7,873 nucleotides of DNA from an uncultured Prevotella sp. (GTDB taxonomy: Bacteria; Bacteroidota; Bacteroidia; Bacteroidales; Bacteroidaceae): positions 1 to 7,873 of the forward strand of contig URFI01000107.1 of NCBI GenBank assembly GCA_900547085.1, given 5' to 3'. The notes beneath the pieces were generated by a model. The model had not been told where the DNA came from. It did no database searches and saw only the letters and a program-made list of their open reading frames with translations. Positions 5,456-7,873 of the stretch are shown here, one piece after another. The position numbers were made by a program, and so were the translations under genes. Within the stretch, counting starts at the first letter, position 1, and each line of letters begins with the position of its first letter.

Positions 5456-6076
5456 ATGATGGAATATTTGACAGGCGAATCACATCGCCCAGGAAGAATA
5501 GAAGTGATATGTGGCTCTATGTTTTCGGGCAAGACAGAAGAGCTGATTAGGCGCATGCGACGGGCTAGCTTTGCCAAACAGCGCGTTGAGATCTTCAAGC
5601 CCGCCATAGACACCCGTTATTCTGAGGAGAATGTGGTCAGTCATGACCAGCATGCCATTCAGTCTACTCCCGTTGATTCATCGTCAAGCATTTTGTTATT
5701 GTCTTCCGATGCGGAGGTGGTGGGCATCGATGAAGCCCAATTCTTTGATGATGGACTCGTCAAGGTGTGCAACGAATTGGCCAACAAAGGGGTGCGCGTT
5801 ATCATCGCAGGACTTGACATGGATTTCCAAGGACGGCCTTTCGGACCCATTCCCGGCTTGTGCGCCATTGCTGATGAGGTGACCAAAGTGCATGCCATCT
5901 GCGTGAAATGTGGTGCGTTGGCTTACATCAGCCACCGATTGGTGCAGAACGATAAGCGCGTTTTGCTGGGCGAAAAGCTCACCTACGAACCCCTTTGTCG
6001 GGAATGTTACCAAAAGGCCTTGCTCGAAGAACAATCGGTTTCGATGGTTCCCCAACAGGAAGAAAAGCTTAAATAA
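5456..6076 (+). CDS. tdk: Thymidine kinase (type II, zinc-binding)
   Basis: Tdk phosphorylates thymidine to dTMP with ATP in the salvage pathway. The 206-residue protein has the P-loop GSMFSGKTEEL (20-30) with Lys26 and Thr27, the IDEAQFF motif (91-97) with the probable catalytic Glu93, the IIAGLDMDFQGRPFGP strand and lasso region (116-131), and a structural zinc site built from Cys149/Cys152 (CVKC) and Cys181/Cys184 (CREC). Length and motifs fit the bacterial type II family. Translation must start at ATG 5456 or the adjacent ATG 5459, because the next Met lies inside the P-loop. Either start leaves almost no leader after the promoter. An AI-2E-family gene follows after 21 nt and is likely cotranscribed. 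The Lys/Gln/Glu-rich C-terminal tail beyond about 190 looks disordered. The identity is secure. Confidence 0.97.
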   Translation: MMEYLTGESHRPGRIEVICGSMFSGKTEELIRRMRRASFAKQRVEIFKPAIDTRYSEENVVSHDQHAIQSTPVDSSSSILLLSSDAEVVGIDEAQFFDDGLVKVCNELANKGVRVIIAGLDMDFQGRPFGPIPGLCAIADEVTKVHAICVKCGALAYISHRLVQNDKRVLLGEKLTYEPLCRECYQKALLEEQSVSMVPQQEEKLK

Positions 6077-6097
6077 GATACATCAATCTACGAAAAT

Positions 6098-7216
6098 ATG
6101 AAAAGACAAGAAATCACCTTTGACAAATTTATACGCGTAGCCTCCGTTCTGCTATTGATATTCTGCGTTTTATACCTTGTCAACTACCTGAGCGGCGTGC
6201 TCCTACCGTTCTTTGTGGCCTGGCTCTTTGCCTACTTGCTCTACCCACTGGTGAAGTTTGTACAGTATAAAATGCATGTCAAAGTTCGCGCCATTGCTAT
6301 TATCATCACCATGTTGGCCGTGGCTGTGGTGATTGGCGGACTGGTATATGCCATCATTCCACCGATGATTGAACAGTTTGGCAAGCTCAACGACATCCTC
6401 AACAACTGGATTAACCATAGCACACACAGTAGCGACTTAGGCTCTTACATCTCAAATTGGATTACCAAAAACCGCGATGAAATAGAAAACTTCATGAAGA
6501 GCAAGGATTTCGGCAACATCCTTCAGACGGGGATGCCCAAGGTATTTACCTTGCTTGGACAAACGGCCAGTGTCGTGATTAGCATCGTCGCTTCGTTAAT
6601 CACCTTATTATATACCTTCTTCATCTTGCAAGATTATGAATTTTTGACCAACAATTGGATTCGCATTTTCCCGAAGAAGAACCGTCCGTTCTGGGAAGAG
6701 TTGATGAAAGATGTGGAAAGAGAACTCAATAATTACATTCGAGGACAAGGACTTGTTTCACTCATCTTAGGCATTCTCTTCGGCATAGGCCTCTCCATTA
6801 TCAATTTCCCAATGGCCATTGCGCTTGGCATCATGATGGGATTTATGAATCTGGTACCCTACCTCCACACACTGGCCTTGGTGCCAATGGTCTTCCTGTC
6901 CATGCTGAAAGCAGCCGACACGGGCCAGAATTTCTGGATTATCTTTGGCTTGGCCATGCTCGTGTTCCTGATTGTTCAGGTGATTAGTGATACCGTCCTC
7001 ACGCCTAAAATCATGGGAAAAGCCATGAACCTCAATCCCGCCATCTTGCTTTTGTCCCTGTCTGTATGGGGAACATTGCTTGGATTCATTGGTCTGATTG
7101 TGGCACTTCCGTTAACAACCCTGCTCATTGCTTATTGGCAGAAGTATGTGACGCGTGAGAAAACACAAGACGAAACAACGCAAGAACAGATGCTTGAGCA
7201 GGCAGAAGAAGGATAA
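6098..7216 (+). CDS. AI-2E transporter family membrane protein
   Basis: The 372-residue integral membrane protein follows the topology of the family: two N-terminal hydrophobic segments (about 13-33 and 34-52), a third at 64-88, a soluble helical stretch (about 90-150), then segments near 155-178, 217-236, 238-256, 277-300 and 313-347. The conserved C-terminal block LTPKIMGKAMNLNPAILLLSL (301-321) and GLIVALPLTTLL (332-343) are typical. Residues 352-372 form a charged Glu/Gln/Thr-rich cytoplasmic tail. Family members have been reported to export autoinducer-2 or to act in ion and osmotic transport, so the substrate here is undefined. The family motif usually written PYxGP reads VPYLHTL (253-259), lacking the glycine. 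The gene starts 21 nt after tdk with an A-rich upstream region and no Shine-Dalgarno, and is probably the second gene of that operon. Confidence 0.9.
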   Translation: MKRQEITFDKFIRVASVLLLIFCVLYLVNYLSGVLLPFFVAWLFAYLLYPLVKFVQYKMHVKVRAIAIIITMLAVAVVIGGLVYAIIPPMIEQFGKLNDILNNWINHSTHSSDLGSYISNWITKNRDEIENFMKSKDFGNILQTGMPKVFTLLGQTASVVISIVASLITLLYTFFILQDYEFLTNNWIRIFPKKNRPFWEELMKDVERELNNYIRGQGLVSLILGILFGIGLSIINFPMAIALGIMMGFMNLVPYLHTLALVPMVFLSMLKAADTGQNFWIIFGLAMLVFLIVQVISDTVLTPKIMGKAMNLNPAILLLSLSVWGTLLGFIGLIVALPLTTLLIAYWQKYVTREKTQDETTQEQMLEQAEEG

Positions 7217-7220
7217 GAGG

Positions 7221-7271
7221 CGGAACACGCAGGGCGACTTCCGTCACTATTTGCTGCCAAGAAATGCTTGG
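7221..7271. repeat. Two small hairpins between convergent genes
   Basis: The 61-nt gap between the AI-2E gene and umuC holds CGGAA (7221-7225) with TTCCG (7239-7243), and CCAAG (7257-7261) with CTTGG (7267-7271). Both stems are 5 bp and neither is followed by a T-run on either strand. They are at best weak or factor-dependent termination signals for the converging transcripts. Confidence 0.3.
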
Positions 7272-7277
7272 GAAAGA

Positions 7278-7873
7278 CTATTTCAGGGTGATGATGTCGC
7301 TCCAACGCGTGGTGGGATTCTTACTTTTGAAGTCGTGTCGAATGGCATCTGTGAAAGCAACGTGGTGGCCTTGCTTGTCTTTTTCCCGGTATTGTTGGGC
7401 ACCTAATACCACCAATTCGGAGCCTCCGAGCTTGTTCAGGCGGTCGATTACCTGATCAAGCCGCATCTGTTTTTCCATTTGATCGCGGTTATAATCGATG
7501 AAATTGGTTTGAACAGCACTGTCGGACATGATGCCCATCACCACAACTCCCGCCTTTTTGTACTGCAAACCAGGCACGAAGATTTCCTGCAAAGCCTTTG
7601 CTGCCGCTTGCACAATCTGCTGCGTGGAGTTTGAAGGCGTCAAAAGTGTCACCTCGCGGCTGTTCCAATACTGCTGTTGGTCTTCTCTAAACTGATTGGT
7701 GTGGATGAACACACTCACCACAGATGCCACGCTGTGTTGCCGTCTGAGCTTCTGTGAACAGCGCACAGCGAAGTTGGAAACGTGCGTCCTAACGGCTTCA
7801 AAGTCGGATATCGTACCCGTAAAACTGCGACTGGTACAGATGCTTTTCTTTTTCGCAGGTTCTTCATTCGGAA
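7278..7873 (-). CDS. umuC: UmuC, DNA polymerase V catalytic subunit, C-terminal part
   Basis: UmuC is the Y-family error-prone polymerase that, with processed UmuD and RecA, copies past damaged bases during the SOS response. About 198 codons are present and the frame stays open to the window edge; the palm and catalytic acidic residues lie outside. At the edge the translation reads KKKSICTSRSF, which matches the conserved entry to the little-finger domain of UmuC. It continues VRTHVSNFAVRCSQKLRRQ, then FIHTNQFRED, YKKAGVVVMGI and GAQQYREKDKQ. The end, HDFKSKNPTTRWSDIITLK, matches the short C-terminal extension (DUF4113-like) that distinguishes UmuC from DinB. The GTG at 7766 is internal, not the start. 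A umuD gene and an SOS operator would be expected upstream, off the window. It converges on the AI-2E gene. Plasmid and mobile-element copies of umuC are common, so a recent transfer cannot be excluded. Confidence 0.94.
   Translation of the reverse strand, partial: PNEEPAKKKSICTSRSFTGTISDFEAVRTHVSNFAVRCSQKLRRQHSVASVVSVFIHTNQFREDQQQYWNSREVTLLTPSNSTQQIVQAAAKALQEIFVPGLQYKKAGVVVMGIMSDSAVQTNFIDYNRDQMEKQMRLDQVIDRLNKLGGSELVVLGAQQYREKDKQGHHVAFTDAIRHDFKSKNPTTRWSDIITLK

Noticed and set aside
1..7873. CRISPR arrays, tRNA or rRNA genes, insertion sequences, toxin-antitoxin or phage-defence genes
   Set aside because: No regularly spaced repeats, cloverleaf sequences, transposase motifs or paired small toxin/antitoxin frames could be seen on either strand.

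Overview
The window looks like chromosomal DNA from a Bacteroidales bacterium, most likely Prevotella or a close relative. The reasons are the protein sequences (a short RsmI, a BirA without an HTH domain, a Bacteroidetes-type thymidine kinase, a coiled-coil lipoprotein), the lack of Shine-Dalgarno sequences, and several good matches to the Bacteroidetes promoter (TTTG, 19-20 nt, TAnnTTTG). The genus is an inference. Most of the window is compact housekeeping DNA. The left 0.8 kb is visibly more A+T-rich and looks accessory.

Layout: (1) 31-807, plus strand: a tandem-domain retropepsin-like aspartic protease frame with two DTG motifs. An in-frame TGA lies just upstream and there is no usable start before the first motif, so the gene is probably broken at its 5' end. 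(2) 808-1134: a spacer without a convincing gene, holding inverted repeats and one doubtful 35-codon ORF. (3) 3054 leftward to 1135: yraN, birA and pyrH on the minus strand. (4) 3154-3606, plus strand: tadA, divergent from yraN with interleaved promoters. (5) 3607-3806: a spacer with a strong minus-strand terminator. (6) 5362 leftward to 3807: rsmI followed, with an ATGA overlap, by a coiled-coil lipoprotein gene. (7) 5456-7216, plus strand: tdk and an AI-2E-family membrane protein, divergent from rsmI. (8) 7278 to the right edge, minus strand: the C-terminal part of umuC, convergent with the AI-2E gene.

Functionally, several genes serve nucleotides and translation: UMP kinase and thymidine kinase (pyrimidine nucleotides), TadA (tRNA wobble inosine) and RsmI (16S rRNA decoding-centre methylation). 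BirA attaches biotin to carboxylases. UmuC is the catalytic subunit of the error-prone polymerase V and suggests a umuDC operon continuing off the right edge. I found no convincing new multi-gene system. The items most worth a second look are the broken double-DTG protease, the near-leaderless promoters of rsmI and tdk, the lipoprotein coupled to rsmI, and the unexplained 62-bp inverted-repeat structure downstream of pyrH.
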